From Silurus meridionalis (lineage: Eukaryota; Chordata; Actinopteri; Siluriformes; Siluridae), in the NCBI RefSeq assembly GCF_014805685.1, contig NC_060907.1:6492992-6556991 (forward strand): a stretch of 64,000 bases of DNA, given 5' to 3'. Below, one piece after another: positions 36,782 to 58,067 of the stretch. The notes below the pieces were generated by a model, which worked only from the letters and a program-made list of their open reading frames with translations, ran no database searches and had not been told where the DNA came from. The stretch's first letter is position 1; the number at the start of each line of letters is the position of its first letter. The position numbers and the translations under genes are program-made.

Positions 36782-37260
36782 CCTGGTGCGCGGAGAGGAG
36801 CGAGGAGCGAGGAGCGACCACCACACAATGGATCAACAGTTCACAAGTGTGCGAAGGGATTTCAACCCGACATGAGATTAGTAAAAAAAATAAATACATA
36901 TATACACTTTTTGAAACCTTATTGAAACGTTTTTAAAATAATTATTTGCTAAAATTATGGAGATTCTTTTCAATTTTTTATTCTTGTGAACATTTAATGT
37001 TTACTTTCCACCATGCAAAATGCCTGAAACTCCATTGAAAAGGAAAAGCAATGCATCATAACGTCTATTTCATGGTTTAAAGTCTATTTTGGGAACGTGT
37101 CTGTATCCTGAGCTGAGTGAATCCCGAGTCTTACCTTTCTTTTCGGAGTAGCGGATAAACCCCAGGCATCGACCTGCAGGGAAATGAGTGCAGGGTGTTG
37201 CGGTGCGCGCATTGACGCACGGAGCGCAGTGGTGGAGGAGGCAGTGCTCCGCACTTTGCG
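36782..37260 (-). promoter_or_regulatory. probable 5' UTR intron and promoter region of slc5a7
   Basis: On the minus strand a good donor (AAAG then gtaaga) ends a non-coding exon at 37135. A pyrimidine-rich acceptor ending caccag precedes 36782. Sequence from 37140 to 37260 is GC-rich, with several gcgc steps, consistent with a CpG-type promoter. No TATA box or complete RE1 silencer was found. Confidence 0.45.
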
Positions 37261-37539
37261 CGCTTATACGAGAGTAAGATTTCGTCAGAAGGTCGATGAC
37301 GGACGTCAGAGTTGTGAATGGAGGCCTTGCAGTTTAAAGATGTCGAACAAGTCCGGTGGAACTCAGCCAGCGGTCAGAGCCAAAAATAAAACAGGTTTGG
37401 CTTCACCACATTTAGTTTTTTATTATTAATATAAAATGCATTTACTTTTATTTATCGATTTCAATTGTTTTGAGGTTCATCACAAGTATGTATATAATAT
37501 AAGATGTAGAATATTTTGAGATCATTTTTCTATGCAACA

Positions 37540-37835
37540 AAGAATTGTACTGTGATTGACTCGTGGACAAAGGAGTCCAAATTGGAAATTTGTCTTTAAC
37601 AAAAGAACTTCTTTTACACAGTTCAGGAGAAAAGATGTTTTCAGACTGCCTCACCCCCACAGTCAAACATGGAGGTAGATGCTTAATGTTTTGGGGATGT
37701 TTTAAACCAGGGTGGGTTGGAGACTTATTCTGGGTAAAAGAAACCAACATGGCTACCATTCCATATTTCAACACCATGCAATTCCATCAAGACATTGAGC
37801 CAACACAACAACAACACAACAAAGGAATCTCCAAA
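37540..37835 (+). pseudogene. Tc1-like transposase fragment
   Basis: Plus-strand translation shows CLTPTVKHGGRCLMFWGCF followed by GDLFWVKE and YFNTMQFHQDI. This is the central DDE-domain region of Tc1-type transposases (VKHGGGSVMVWGCF block). The terminal DDE block and the N-terminal HTH are missing. Confidence 0.8.
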
Positions 37836-38114
37836 TAGTAAAGAGCACATTTGACAAGTTTTACAAGAGGCACAGCAAAGTATTTTAGCCAAATGTTTGG
37901 AGAAACATTACATTTTTTAATTTTGTTGCATAGAAACTCAAGGAACATGCATGTGTCTCTTGAAAACCATAAAAGACAAGGTGTTTCCATGGTTATTTTA
38001 CAATCACTTTAAATAAATTGTCTCCAAAGTAAATTAAAAAAGCTATTACAAGAACCTGACGTTGAAGTAAACTGTATCAAACTATTGATATATAAACTTT
38101 CAGACAAATTATTA

Positions 38115-38235
38115 GAACATAACTTTTTCAGCCATATGTGGTTCTTCTCCAAACTGTTATCACGAAGTTGGAAGCACACAATTGTATAGGACGTCTTTGG
38201 ATGTGGTAGCATGACTTTTTTTTTTTTTTTTTAAA
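38115..38235 (-). repeat. TATATGGACAAA-family MITE fragment
   Basis: The reverse complement matches the distal part of the 18.6-kb copy (aattgtataggacgtctttg, ccatatgtggttcttctcca). A poly-T run follows at 38216-38232. Confidence 0.55.
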
Positions 38236-38761
38236 AGCCCTCGCCTGCCAACACTTTCGCAATTTTTATAAACACTACCTCATCGTGACACTTGACCACA
38301 TTCTGACAGCCATAAACAATTAATTATCCTCTGTGGAGGTAAACATTTTAAATAAAAAAATTAGCAGACCATGGTCATGCAGGAAAGGGTGTGTTTATAA
38401 TAGCTCTCAAAAATATACGAGGAGAGGAACTTGCGGCGAGAGAGAGCCAATTTACTGGTGACAAGACTCCAACTTGGTCTAGCTGACCTCAACTCAAAAG
38501 AGTCGACTAATTTGACTCAACAAAAAAAATAAAATTCGGACAGCCTGCCAAGATGCTTCCAATTACGAGCGTTGGGCCTCGGACATGCTTCCCATGCAGA
38601 TGGTAATGTAGAGGAAGGAGATCCTCATTTCCTGTTCAGCATCATACTCCATAAAAACACTGCAGCAATTTGAATTTTCTAGAAATTGAGTCATAAAAAA
38701 TTAATAACCGTGCTTTTTAATCTGGATAATGAAATTAAAACCTGGGTGTGCCTTTATGACC

Positions 38762-39275
38762 TACAGTACAGACCAAAAGTTTGGACACACCTTCTCATTC
38801 AAAGAGTTTTCTTTATTTTCATGACTATGAAAATTGTAGAGTCACACTGAAGGCATCAAGGGCTATTTGACCAAGAAGGAGAGTGATGGGGTGCTGCACC
38901 AGATGACCTGGCCTTCACAGTCACCGGACCTGAACCCAATCGAGATGGTTTAGGGGTGAGCTGGACCGCAGAGTGAAGGCAAAAGGGCCAACAAGTGCCA
39001 AGCATCTCTCGGGGAACTCCTTCAAGACTGTTGGAAGACCATTTCAGGTGACTACCTCTTGAAGCTCATCAAGAGAATGCCAAGAGTGTGCAAAGCAGTA
39101 ATCAAAGCAAAAGGTGGCTACTTTGAAGAACCTAGAATATTACATTTTTCAGTTGTTTCACACTTTTTTGTTATGTATATAATTCCATATATAATTCCAC
39201 GTGTTAATTCATAGTTTTGATGCCTTCAGTGTGAATCTACAATTTTCATAGTCATGAAAATAAAGAAAAATGGAC
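38762..39275 (+). mobile_element. internally deleted Tc1-like element with paired ends
   Basis: The left end tacagtacagaccaaaagtt and the adjacent ttattttcatgactatgaaa recur inverted near 39245 (tttcatagtcatgaaaataa). The interior keeps only the transposase C-terminus, SPDLNPIEMV, then a premature stop, then blocks for the KAKGGYFEEP end. The front half is deleted and the outermost right end is truncated. Confidence 0.8.
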
Positions 39276-39279
39276 ACAA

Positions 39280-42030
39280 GATTCTGTCTTTTGACGCACT
39301 GACTTATAAAGGTTGGTGCTCCCTGTGACTGTGTGTGCAGCCTTGTGCTGCCATCTGTTGGCGTGTTACAAAACTAGTCTCGGAACTTTTTGAAACCACT
39401 TTATATATACTGTAGGCTACAGATCCAGCTGTCTTATAATATACCATATACATATCTTTCCAATTTTACTTATGTTAGCTAGCTACACCCAAGACTATGA
39501 ACATTCCTAAATATTATTATATATTAATCTCTCACAGAAATTGTCAGCTCAGTGCAGTTCCTTTCAGCAGCGAGGATAGGAACTAAAATTAACATGACCT
39601 AAAATTTTTCAGAGAATCCTGTCAGGCATAAGTCATATCTAATAAATATTAGCTTCTTTACTGTTCTAGCTTTAAGTAGCAAAAAATAGAAATTGCCGAA
39701 TGTGGACAGGAAGTGGATTTCAAAGAGGTTTTGTACTGGTTTTGTAGTCTGTGGAAAGTATCATCACATACACTGTAGGCTACAGGTCCAGCAAATGTTG
39801 ATGTATGTCAGAAAAACAGCATGTGGCTGGGTGGGAAACTTGGCCTGTTGGGAGTTGTTGTGCGAGTGGTGCGTGTTCGCTCGGTGCAGGAGACCACAAA
39901 GCTTTAATGAGCACCAGACGCATCTGTCAAATGCCCTTTGAAGTGTGCACTAAGCACAGTCAAGCATGCAATACTCACTGCTAATGGCAAATTAACACCA
40001 AAAGTGTTTACACAGTCTTAGTAATTCATGGGTGTGGCTACATGGGCAGTACTCAGGATAGATCGCCTTCAATATATACCTTTTCATCCTAATTTCTACT
40101 TCAAATTCTCCTATAGTTTTTCACAAATGGAATCAGTGTTTGAGAAATCACCGATGAGAGTGGAATTATATGCACTTGATACATGTTTCTGCATAACGCC
40201 TTAAGCATTTTCTCAGCTGTTCTTCAGGTTTTGTGGATTTTGCTCAAGATATTCCTTAAGGTTGCAGACTTTCACCGACACCTTGGATAACTACAAAGCC
40301 AGGTCAGTAATAGCGTCATTTTGTACCAAAGTAATAATAATCCTGTTGTGCCACCTGCTGGTGTGCTTCTAGAAACTGTGTTTAAAATAAAACGACATCA
40401 TCCGTGTCCATTAATCAGTAATTTCACTCTGACTTTTTTCTGTAATACTTCAGTTGAAAGACAACAGGATGTTGCTGGATTTATGATAGAATGCTGCCGC
40501 TTCGTGGCAAAAAGTGGTCCTGCATCCACTATTATAAGAAAAATGAAATACAGTTAAGTAGTGATTGCAAAAGAAGGTAGCATCCTCAGTCACATAATAT
40601 TTTTTCAATAAAATTTTCTAATAACTGTCAAATAAGGTTAAAGATTGCTGTGCTAGAAGACTGATACAACACTTTGGAACATGCACATATGTTTTACGCT
40701 TGTCTCTCTGTTTTATCTGTCAATTTAGTTGAAAGTGAGTTTAGCACCTAACTTTCTTCATAACTCATTCACGTTCTGGTTTAACCCTTAAGAGAATTTT
40801 ATTTACGTGTCGAAGAGATGTGGGAAAGGTAAAGCGAAGGTGGGCATTTGTTCTTTACTGAGTTTTGGTACTGAACGCTTTTCCAGACTTGCACACTGGA
40901 AGCTTGGGTTCTCAGGGGGAATGTAGAGATTTGCAACAAACAGGCAGACAGGCTCATTAGTGCCGGACAGCTGTTGAGGAAAAAAAAAGTTGGTGGTTGC
41001 TCTCTTTTCTGCTCATGAGTTAAAACTTGTGCAAATTTCTTGCCTTTATGAAGAAGTGAAAATGCATCCAAAGGCTTTGGCAGGCAGGGGACCACAGGCA
41101 AACATATCCAATGTTTTTACATTTGTCTCCTTCATGTAGATTTGAAACAAGTGATCTTTGAACCTGCATTACACATCCTTCGTATAATCTGATTCCTTCA
41201 AATCTTAGTCCAGACTGAACTTTTTAACAACATCGTGAATCATTTCTATCTTTTACTCTGGAAAAAAGTTTCATATTAATTAATGATGATAATTAAAATT
41301 GTGATCACATGCAATCAGAGTCTTGGTGTGTGTTTCACAATAAAGGAAGGAGTCTCCAGTGTCAGACCTTTGTAAGTAGGAGGATGTTTGGTTTCTCTGC
41401 AACAAGATGTTTTTATTGTGTAACTTTTTATTCATCATGTAACTCGATAGAGCTGCAGGGGGAAAGGTGGAATAGAGCACTGGGTCGTTGAGCCATTGAT
41501 TTATCTTTCTGAGCCCCCAAGTGTTTTATTCATAATTTAACAAATATGCAAACGCACCCTGGTTGTCTGAAGTAATTATTTGTTTATGGCTACATATCTA
41601 TTTATAAAACACTTTATTTATCTTGTACATAAAACAGAATTAAAGCCCAAAGACAACAATCTTACTGTACAGTCAAACTAGATCTATTTCTCAGATGCTG
41701 TGTAGAGAAACATCACTCTTTAACCCGAGAGACGCCTCTTCTTCAGTGCTAATTCCAGAAGGCAGATGGGTTGCTGATGAGACTGCGTTTACGCCGCTAT
41801 GGAGATCTTAATGGAACAAATCTGATTAGCCACAACTGAAGCTACAGGTCAGCCCTCCTTCTGCAGCTGTTCATTTATTCACACCGACCAGCCCACTGAC
41901 CAGGGTCACACTACAGCCTTCACTCGTTTATATACATTACACCAATTAACGCCAAATCATACTCTTTACTGTAGGCCTCATTTCCATTACAGGTTGGTCC
42001 ATTTCTGTCATCACAAAGTTAATCACCATA
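39280..42030. other. gene-free intergenic sequence
   Basis: No exon or RNA gene is supported between the Tc1 fragment and the AT microsatellites. Short open frames lack domains. Confidence 0.4.
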
Positions 42031-42051
42031 ATTTGTGTGTGTGTGTTTACA

Positions 42052-42108
<57 letters not shown>
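42052..42108. repeat. (AT)n microsatellite
   Basis: A run of about 28 AT units preceded by a short GT run. Confidence 0.95.
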
Positions 42109-42110
<2 letters not shown>

Positions 42111-42228
42111 GCGGCTGCTCTGCCATAATAAGCCATGCTGCATTCATAATAAAGATAATACACCCTTCCTGACTAACCAATTCAGAGTTCAGAATTTAAT
42201 AGTGTTGTGGAAAAATGTTTATGTATAA

Positions 42229-42230
<2 letters not shown>

Positions 42231-42298
<68 letters not shown>
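42231..42298. repeat. (AT)n microsatellite
   Basis: A second run of about 33 AT units, 120 bases from the first. Confidence 0.95.
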
Positions 42299-42300
<2 letters not shown>

Positions 42301-42329
42301 CTAAATATGAATATAAAATCATTGTAATG

Positions 42330-42700
42330 TTTGATCGCATAATTGTCACGAGTTAACTTGTGATTAATCGCAGCTTAATCGATTATTATTATCTGTTCTA
42401 AATATACCTTAAATTAATACTTTTAACGTATTCAATACTCTAATCAACATTGTCATGGACAAATATTGATGCTTTCTGCAAATGTACGTTTATTATTAGT
42501 GAAACCAAACTTAACATGAAGACAAAATATCCTTGTAAATATTTTAAAGTAATTATGGTGTTGTAAATTACATAAATCATCAGGAGACCAAACGGAGTTT
42601 TTGTTTCCACACGGACGGTTTTAATTGCCGGATGTGTGCATCATGGCGGCTTTTGGTACTGATTTGAGACTTGGCGCATCAGAAAACAAATGTTTAGTGA
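42330..42700. repeat. transposon-derived repeat, inverted partner of 32.4-32.8 kb
   Basis: Contains acttgtgattaatcgcagct, tccacacggacggttttaat and gatttgagacttggcgcatc. It matches the reverse complement of the copy at 32.37-32.76 kb. Confidence 0.55.
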
Positions 42701-42856
42701 TTAAAAAAAAAATGTTGGTACATTTTTTAGTTTTTGATATCTGAGAAAAAAAAGGACGTCATAAATAATTGTGTGTTGTGTTGAAAATAGCTCTTTTATA
42801 CTTTATTAATAAAAATATCCAAACAGAAATGCACTGTAACTAGACGTGTGAAGTGA

Positions 42857-43439
42857 TTTATTTGGTAGATTTATAAATACATAGAAATAAACTGGTACAC
42901 CATTTAAACTGCAGTACGAGACGCTACTATCAATTTTAGAGATAATTCCTTATTATTTATGAACTGCTGACTCTACAAATCACATTATGAAACATATTTG
43001 AGTGAAAATGAGTAGAAAACTAATTTTTTAAAGCACAACACACTATATATTGTAGCCTTATATGGATATAAATATAAAATTATGCAAAGCAATGATAAAA
43101 AAAAAAAAACATCTGCTAAAAGTCTTTTTAACTTACACATTTTCCCCGCTCTGAAACCATGACATAATAAATACATGATATGTGTGTGAACTGTTTTGCA
43201 CTCATTTTTTTTTTACAATTTATACACACTATAACTAGTGATAATTGACCTAATTTTCAAGAAAATAATCTTAAAAACAATATGCGTGGAAACGAACTCT
43301 GCGATGCAACAGAATTAAAGCATCTGACACTCCTGAACCCTGAGCTTCGTGAACAGCCGACTCAGCATGCCCCGTGAGGAGGTTTGGTGAAGTGGACGCG
43401 GCGACGTTGTGGAATTCTCTTCCGGATACTATGAGCGTT
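42857..43439 (-). other. probable arl6 3' UTR
   Basis: Minus-strand sequence after the ARL6 stop codon. The first minus-strand AATAAA I see is at 42857-42862. Confidence 0.35.
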
Positions 43440-46749
<3,310 letters not shown>

Positions 46750-46772
46750 TGGCCTTTTTTGAAATTTGTGAC

Positions 46773-47775
46773 TCTGTTCAAAGCAAAAGGTTCAAAGCTC
46801 AAAGAGGGGCTCAGCTGCACAACGCCAGTGTGCTGGTGCTTCATAATCTGTAAACATTCAGGCAAAGGCTTGCAAGGACATGAAAAGCGATAAAATAAAC
46901 ACACCACCCTGGCAGGTTTATTTTATTATTTATTTATTTTATTTTAAACATTTCTGTGATAAGGGAGCAGGTTGTCGTTCTAGTGCCATCTGCTGCACGT
47001 GAGAGAAATTACAGGTTCTTATTAATGAATGAATGAAATAAATTAATGACTTTAGAATAATACAGAGCCTGTCAAAAGTTTGTAAACACCAAGCTTTTAT
47101 GGGTTTTTTTGTCCAGATGTTCGACTTTATTTTCATAGAAAAATCTTTCCAGATCATGAAGAACACTCCAGATAGCTGCAAATGTTTCAAGTTTTGGCAG
47201 AATAAAAAATATCTTGTTATATATTATTAGCCACTGTAAGTAATGGCTTCTTTCAGAAAGTACTGCAAAGATGTTCAATCTCACAGCTGATAAGAATACA
47301 TTATTTATTACCGTATTGTAAAAGTAAGTGAATTAGCAAATTCCGACCTAATGCAACATTGTTTTTGCAATCGACGTATTACACACTGTTTATAATCAGT
47401 ACTGCTTCTGTACTATATAAACCCTGCTTCCTTTCCATTTTTAATATGCACTATGCTGAGTAGGATAATGTATGCTTTAACAGCTGGCTGCACACGTGTT
47501 TTAATTCAATTGTCGCCAACTGTCGTGATCAGCCGTTTTGTTTTACGACATTTACAATCATTTTACGGCGCCCAGATTTCCCACTATAATCCGATGAGCT
47601 GCTTAGCAACTCGTCTAGTTTAGCTAATCAGGCCTTAGTCCTGTTGTATAACTAGTATTTTCCAGCTAAGTTTCATCTTTGCTTGTCGTTTGGTTTCATT
47701 TGCCCGATCATTATTCTTTTTCCTGTGTGTACCCGAAGCGAGGTTAGCATGCTAGTTCATCACGCAGATCCTACC
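46773..47775 (-). other. predicted 5' UTR intron edges of arl6
   Basis: On the minus strand an exon could end at 47775 (ATCGAG then gtagga) and splice to an acceptor ending aacag just upstream of 46773, 24 bases before the start codon. This would place the ARL6 promoter near the X-box/NRF1 cluster at 48.0 kb. A MITE-like remnant lies inside at about 47.06-47.22 kb. Confidence 0.35.
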
Positions 47776-47965
47776 TCGATTTCTTTTTTTCTTTTCCTCC
47801 GCGAGTTTGGTTGCTGTTTATCGCCGCATTTTACTCCAGTCGGCGATGGAGACACTGAAATCTTATGCCCGAGTCGTAACCACGTGTTAGTGTTTAACAC
47901 TGAATGAAACGGAGATGCAGGGGAGGAAACGCGGCGCTGCTGCGGGGGTTGCAGGTTGACACGGC

Positions 47966-48001
47966 GTTGCTTGGCGACCAGACATTGAACTGCGCATGCG
48001 C
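47966..48001 (-). promoter_or_regulatory. X-box-like and NRF1 sites, candidate arl6 promoter
   Basis: GTTGCTTGGCGAC at 47966-47978 fits the RFX X-box consensus RYYNYY-N(1-3)-RRNRAC. TGCGCATGCGC at 47991-48001 is a perfect NRF1 palindrome. The surrounding 47.92-48.01 kb is unusually GC- and CpG-rich for the window. RFX factors drive many ciliary genes, which suits ARL6/BBS3. Whether transcription starts here is inferred. Confidence 0.5.
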
Positions 48002-48366
48002 GTACCGCCGCGTGGTCAAAAGTGATGCATGATTATACACCATGCTCTCCACCAGAACCCCTTCCTCTCGCAAGAACTTTAAAGTCATGTTTTTAAATGA
48101 AGATACCATAAGTTCGGCCTGAAGGTTCATAAATCGCAGCTTGGACATCAGTGTGTTGCAGACCATCAGTATGATCACATTCCTGCGCTTTCCCGACCAA
48201 CTTACACTGTAAAACGCCTGTATATCTCTATTCCAGCGCAATGTAGGAGAATCTCCAGCGTCAATATTTCATGGCCCATTTTGTGAACACAATCCTATTC
48301 GAGTTCAGTATAACACGTGTCCTGTAGAATAGCTCAGGTTAATGATGAAGAGTTCCGGCTTTGCTG

Positions 48367-48390
48367 TGACGTCAGAAGAACGCTATAAAA
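48367..48390 (+). promoter_or_regulatory. CRE plus TATA box core promoter of the eIF4G/PABP-like gene
   Basis: A perfect palindromic CRE (TGACGTCA) at 48367-48374 is followed by TATAAAA at 48384-48390. Transcription would begin near 48415. The next good splice donor, TTT then gtaagc, ends a possible non-coding exon 1 at 48524. CRE plus TATA is common in CREM-driven testis promoters, but the tissue is inference. Confidence 0.6.
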
Positions 48391-48414
48391 AGCAGTGCTT
48401 TTACCGAACGCATT

Positions 48415-48524
48415 TTATTGTGTGAACTCCTCTTGAGGGATAAAGCAGTCACTAGGAACCGCTACTGCTTACTCTATCCAAATCCTTTACAGACTCTACT
48501 AAAGTCTTCGGAAAGGATTTATTT
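48415..48524 (+). other. predicted 5' non-coding exon 1
   Basis: Bounded by the TATA-predicted start and a strong donor (gtaagc) at 48525. It would splice to the pyrimidine-rich acceptor ttcttttttccag at 49582, placing 29 bases of leader before the ATG at 49612. Confidence 0.45.
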
Positions 48525-48620
48525 GTAAGCAGATCCTCCTCTGTTCTAATGTCCAGTAGGATGAGCAGCTTCTCGTGTCCTCAGCAGCGTTAAAGCCGTG
48601 GACATGATAATGGAGTAGAA

Positions 48621-49478
48621 CAGGGGTGGCCAACCAGTCAGAGACCAAGAGCCACATCATACACAGGGGCACACATAAACATCACCCATCCCTTCCTCTT
48701 ACACACACACACACACACACACTGTCAGTTCAACCAAGTCCACAATCAAAAATATAATAATTTACAATAGCGTTTTTATTTTACTATGCATGTTGCTTAG
48801 TGGGACTTCTGGCATTCCAGGTCAGAGTGCAACTGTGATTCAATAGCCGTGTTAATGTCCGATATTCTATGTTTAACAGCGTGGTGGGACAGTTGCACGT
48901 CTGATACAATGCATTTTAGTTTGTCGTTTTCAGAAGACAAGATTTCAACAACGTCACTGAGGCATTATTTTACGAACTCCCCTTTATTGCATGGCTTTTT
49001 AGCCCGTGCAATTTTCCAAACCAAATTTAAGGCTAAATTATTGGGAAAATTGTATCTGCTTTTCTGCCTGACTTTTCAAAGTGACCAACTTGTGCTTGTG
49101 AAGTTCAGTCCCTTTTTGGAAATTCCTGGTTGATGTTAGCATGGAGTGAGCTGAAGTGGTGCTGAAGATTTAAAACTTTGACATGAGGCAGAATGACGTC
49201 ATTACATTCAACAAAAAACTATATAAACTCTCTCACTCTGTTAAAAACGTCCTGTGTTCATCTTCATATTTGTGTTCGCTTCGCTTGAGTTCAATACGGT
49301 ATTTTCGTCAAATGCGCATGTGCGTGAGATGAAAACACCGCAGTTTCCCAGTAGGGGGAAGATCATTTAAGTCTTAAAAATACCGTATTGAACTCAAGCA
49401 ATGCGAACACGCACATTAAAAACAAACACAAACACAAACTCCGATATGAACGTAAGAGCCGCGGGTTGGCCACCCCTG
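48621..49478. mobile_element. non-autonomous hAT-type element with defined ends
   Basis: The 15-bp inverted termini CAGGGGTGGCCAACC (48621-48635) and GGTTGGCCACCCCTG (49464-49478) are perfect complements. They are flanked by gagtagaa and gagtataa, an 8-bp duplication with one mismatch, the length expected of hAT insertion. There is a short (CA)n run inside and no intact transposase. It sits in intron 1 of the eIF4G/PABP-like gene. Confidence 0.88.
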
Positions 49479-49611
49479 GAGTATAAGAACTAACGTGCAT
49501 TGATTTTTTTTTACTGTTATATTTCTTAATGTACTCCCTTCTTACTGAAACACACACATATAATTCTGTTTCTTTTTTCCAGCATCCACACATTTCTTTT
49601 AGACTCTTTCA

Positions 49612-55797
<6,186 letters not shown>

Positions 55798-55862
55798 ATG
55801 GATTGGTTCTTTATTACAGTATATAAATTTTGGTGTAAAAACAAACAAACAAACAAACAAAC

Positions 55863-55868
55863 AATAAA
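55863..55868 (+). terminator. poly(A) signal of the eIF4G/PABP-like gene
   Basis: AATAAA lies 66 bases after the stop codon, just after a (caaa)n run and before the ATGG repeat. Confidence 0.6.
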
Positions 55869-55884
55869 TCAATGTAAATGATGG

Positions 55885-55946
55885 ATGAAGGGATGGATGG
55901 ATGGATGGATGGATGGATGGATGGATGGATGGATGGATGGATGGAT
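55885..55946. repeat. (GGAT)n microsatellite
   Basis: About 14 tandem ggat units directly downstream of the gene. Confidence 0.95.
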
Positions 55947-56316
55947 AGATCTTTGATTTCAGGTTTCTCTGAACTGTCACTGGGTTTCTAAATTGTTATT
56001 TTGGTACTACTTTGTACTACACACAGTGGTGGGCTGTCAGGGCCAGCAAAGCTTTCTCTGCTGACACTATCAGTACTGACCTACATTTACAACCTAAGTT
56101 CTAATATTTGTTCCATGAAATTTTATGAATTTATTCCCAACAGTTTATTCTCTTAATTTCATAGCATTTCTCTTGGCTGCACTGCTTCCAGTATGTATAT
56201 ATGGATCTTAGACTTTTTTTTCCAATCAGATTTCAGCCTCTATATGCTGTCGATCTAACCTGCCCAGGACCTTTAAAGTGAGTAGTGCTGTCCTTTTTAC
56301 TCTAGTCTATATAAGA

Positions 56317-57272
56317 AAGTGTTGTGCTAGTTACTAAGAAATAGTAACTAGTTACAGTTACTCGGTACTTCATTCAAAAAGTAACTCAATTACTTTGTTT
56401 ATTACTTACACCAAAAAGTAATGTGTTACTGTTAAAAGTAGCTTTTTAGTTACTTTTTTAAAGAATGTTCTTTAATGTTCCCATTAATGCCCTTTTATGC
56501 GTTATGGTGTATACAAACACAAAACTGACTTAAACACAAAGTCATTTTTAAACACTATTTTATTAAAGTCAGACCAGCACAAACTGAATATATCACAAGG
56601 ATTTCTGAAATAAATAACAAAACAAGCTGAATAATATATTCACAATCAAAAACTAAAGTGGCTTCTGCATCATAAAAGCTGTTGTGTTGAGCTCTTAAAA
56701 ATGTTCCTTTCACAGCTTTAGTATGAAAACTATCAACAATGTACAACAGAACACCGGGTTAGCTTCTAGCTTCTAGCTTCTAGCTTTGTCGAGGCATGGA
56801 GTTTCTGAAGGTGCTTCAACAGATTGGAGTTGCTGTTTATCGCAGTAGATACGAGCTTCAAACCAGAAAGACACAGCTTACATTTAACTAAAAAGGTTTT
56901 GTTTTTCTGCTCAACTAAAGTGAAATAATGAGCATATTTCCACTTTGAGAAACACGTCTTGCTCTCGCCTCGACTCGCCATTACTGCCGCACAGACCTGA
57001 ATAAACGGAAACACGCCCACAGTGCATCTTCTTCGTGTTTACAGTGGTTCATCCACCAATCTTACAATGCGTCTCTGCTGTAAACAGGTTAGGCTGTAGT
57101 CTACACTTCAGCCGAAATTCAGTCATTAAAAAAAGTAACGGACAACACACCATACGGTAACAGTAACTAACTAATACTGTAACGGTTAATTTATTTAAAA
57201 AGTAATGCATTACAGTATTAGTTACTGTCAAAAGGAACTGCATTACAGTAACGCACTATTGCCCAACACTGG
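56317..57272 (-). mobile_element. hAT-like element with BED zinc finger remnant
   Basis: The ends are related by inversion: agtgttgtgctagttactaa on the left and actattgcccaacact on the right. Both flank many gttactgt/acagtaac motifs. The minus-strand frame 56766-57020 encodes a BED-type zinc finger (FSKWKYAHYF, VKCKLC, SNSNLLKHLQKLHAS), as in hAT transposases. The catalytic part is missing. Confidence 0.75.
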
Positions 57273-57469
57273 AAATGATTCTGTTTTTTAATCAATCAGA
57301 TTTTATATTCGCCTCACAGGGCAGCTAACTGGCCCAGAATAGCGTCAGCATTTTTCTGTCCTCTGATTGGTTGGTCAGAGGGAAACTGTTACAGCCAAGT
57401 TTGACTGGCAAAACACATCTGTAGCGTGCTGCATACGTTAATACGATAATACGATAAGATAATACATTT

Positions 57470-58055
57470 CTCTTTCTCTATAGGCATAAAAAAGTTAGAC
57501 TTTTTTATGCCGAGGGAGAAAGAAAAATTTATTTGGTCTTGGACATAGTTAAAAATCCATTTTCAAGAAAAGCTAGACATCATGAGGAGAGGTCGGCCAA
57601 CCCCGAAGCTAGCTAGCTTATCTCAGCCCGGGAAAGGGTTTGTTCGCCACTTCCAGATCGGTGCCTATGAGTGGTACCACTGGCTTACAACCTCTGAGGA
57701 GCGAATTATGACTATGCATCTATGGTAAGTAGGTTGTATTTTATTTTAATGTTTAATGTTTTTGTCATGTTATTAGACAAATATTGATTCTGAACTGCTT
57801 CAGATGATGTAGGTGGCACAGTTGTGGTTGTAGTGTAGATGTTTGGAGTCTTAACTGGGATTCTTGCTTTAGCAAAATGGTATTCACCCTCCATATGTGA
57901 AATGCCTCTCTGTTTGTAATGCCAAGTGTTGTTATATTGCGTTTCTGTATAGTATTAATGGTTTCTATAATTGCGACATGATAGTGGTGGTATTAGGTGG
58001 ATTATGTTGAGGAAATCCCCACTGAAGGCCCAGGTACCAAATGCAGGGCCCTCCA
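57470..58055 (+). mobile_element. TTF-zinc-finger (ZMYM1-like) hAT-type transposon remnant
   Basis: From 57582 the plus strand reads MRRGRPTPKLASLSQPGKGF, then VRHFQIGAYEWYHWLTTSEE. This resembles the start of the TTF-type zinc finger in ZMYM1-like transposase proteins. The frame ends soon after. Downstream blocks (gggattcttgctttagcaaa, ccccactgaaggcccaggta) match the copies at 6.4 and 62.6 kb. Confidence 0.55.
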
Positions 58056-58067
58056 ATGACTACACAA

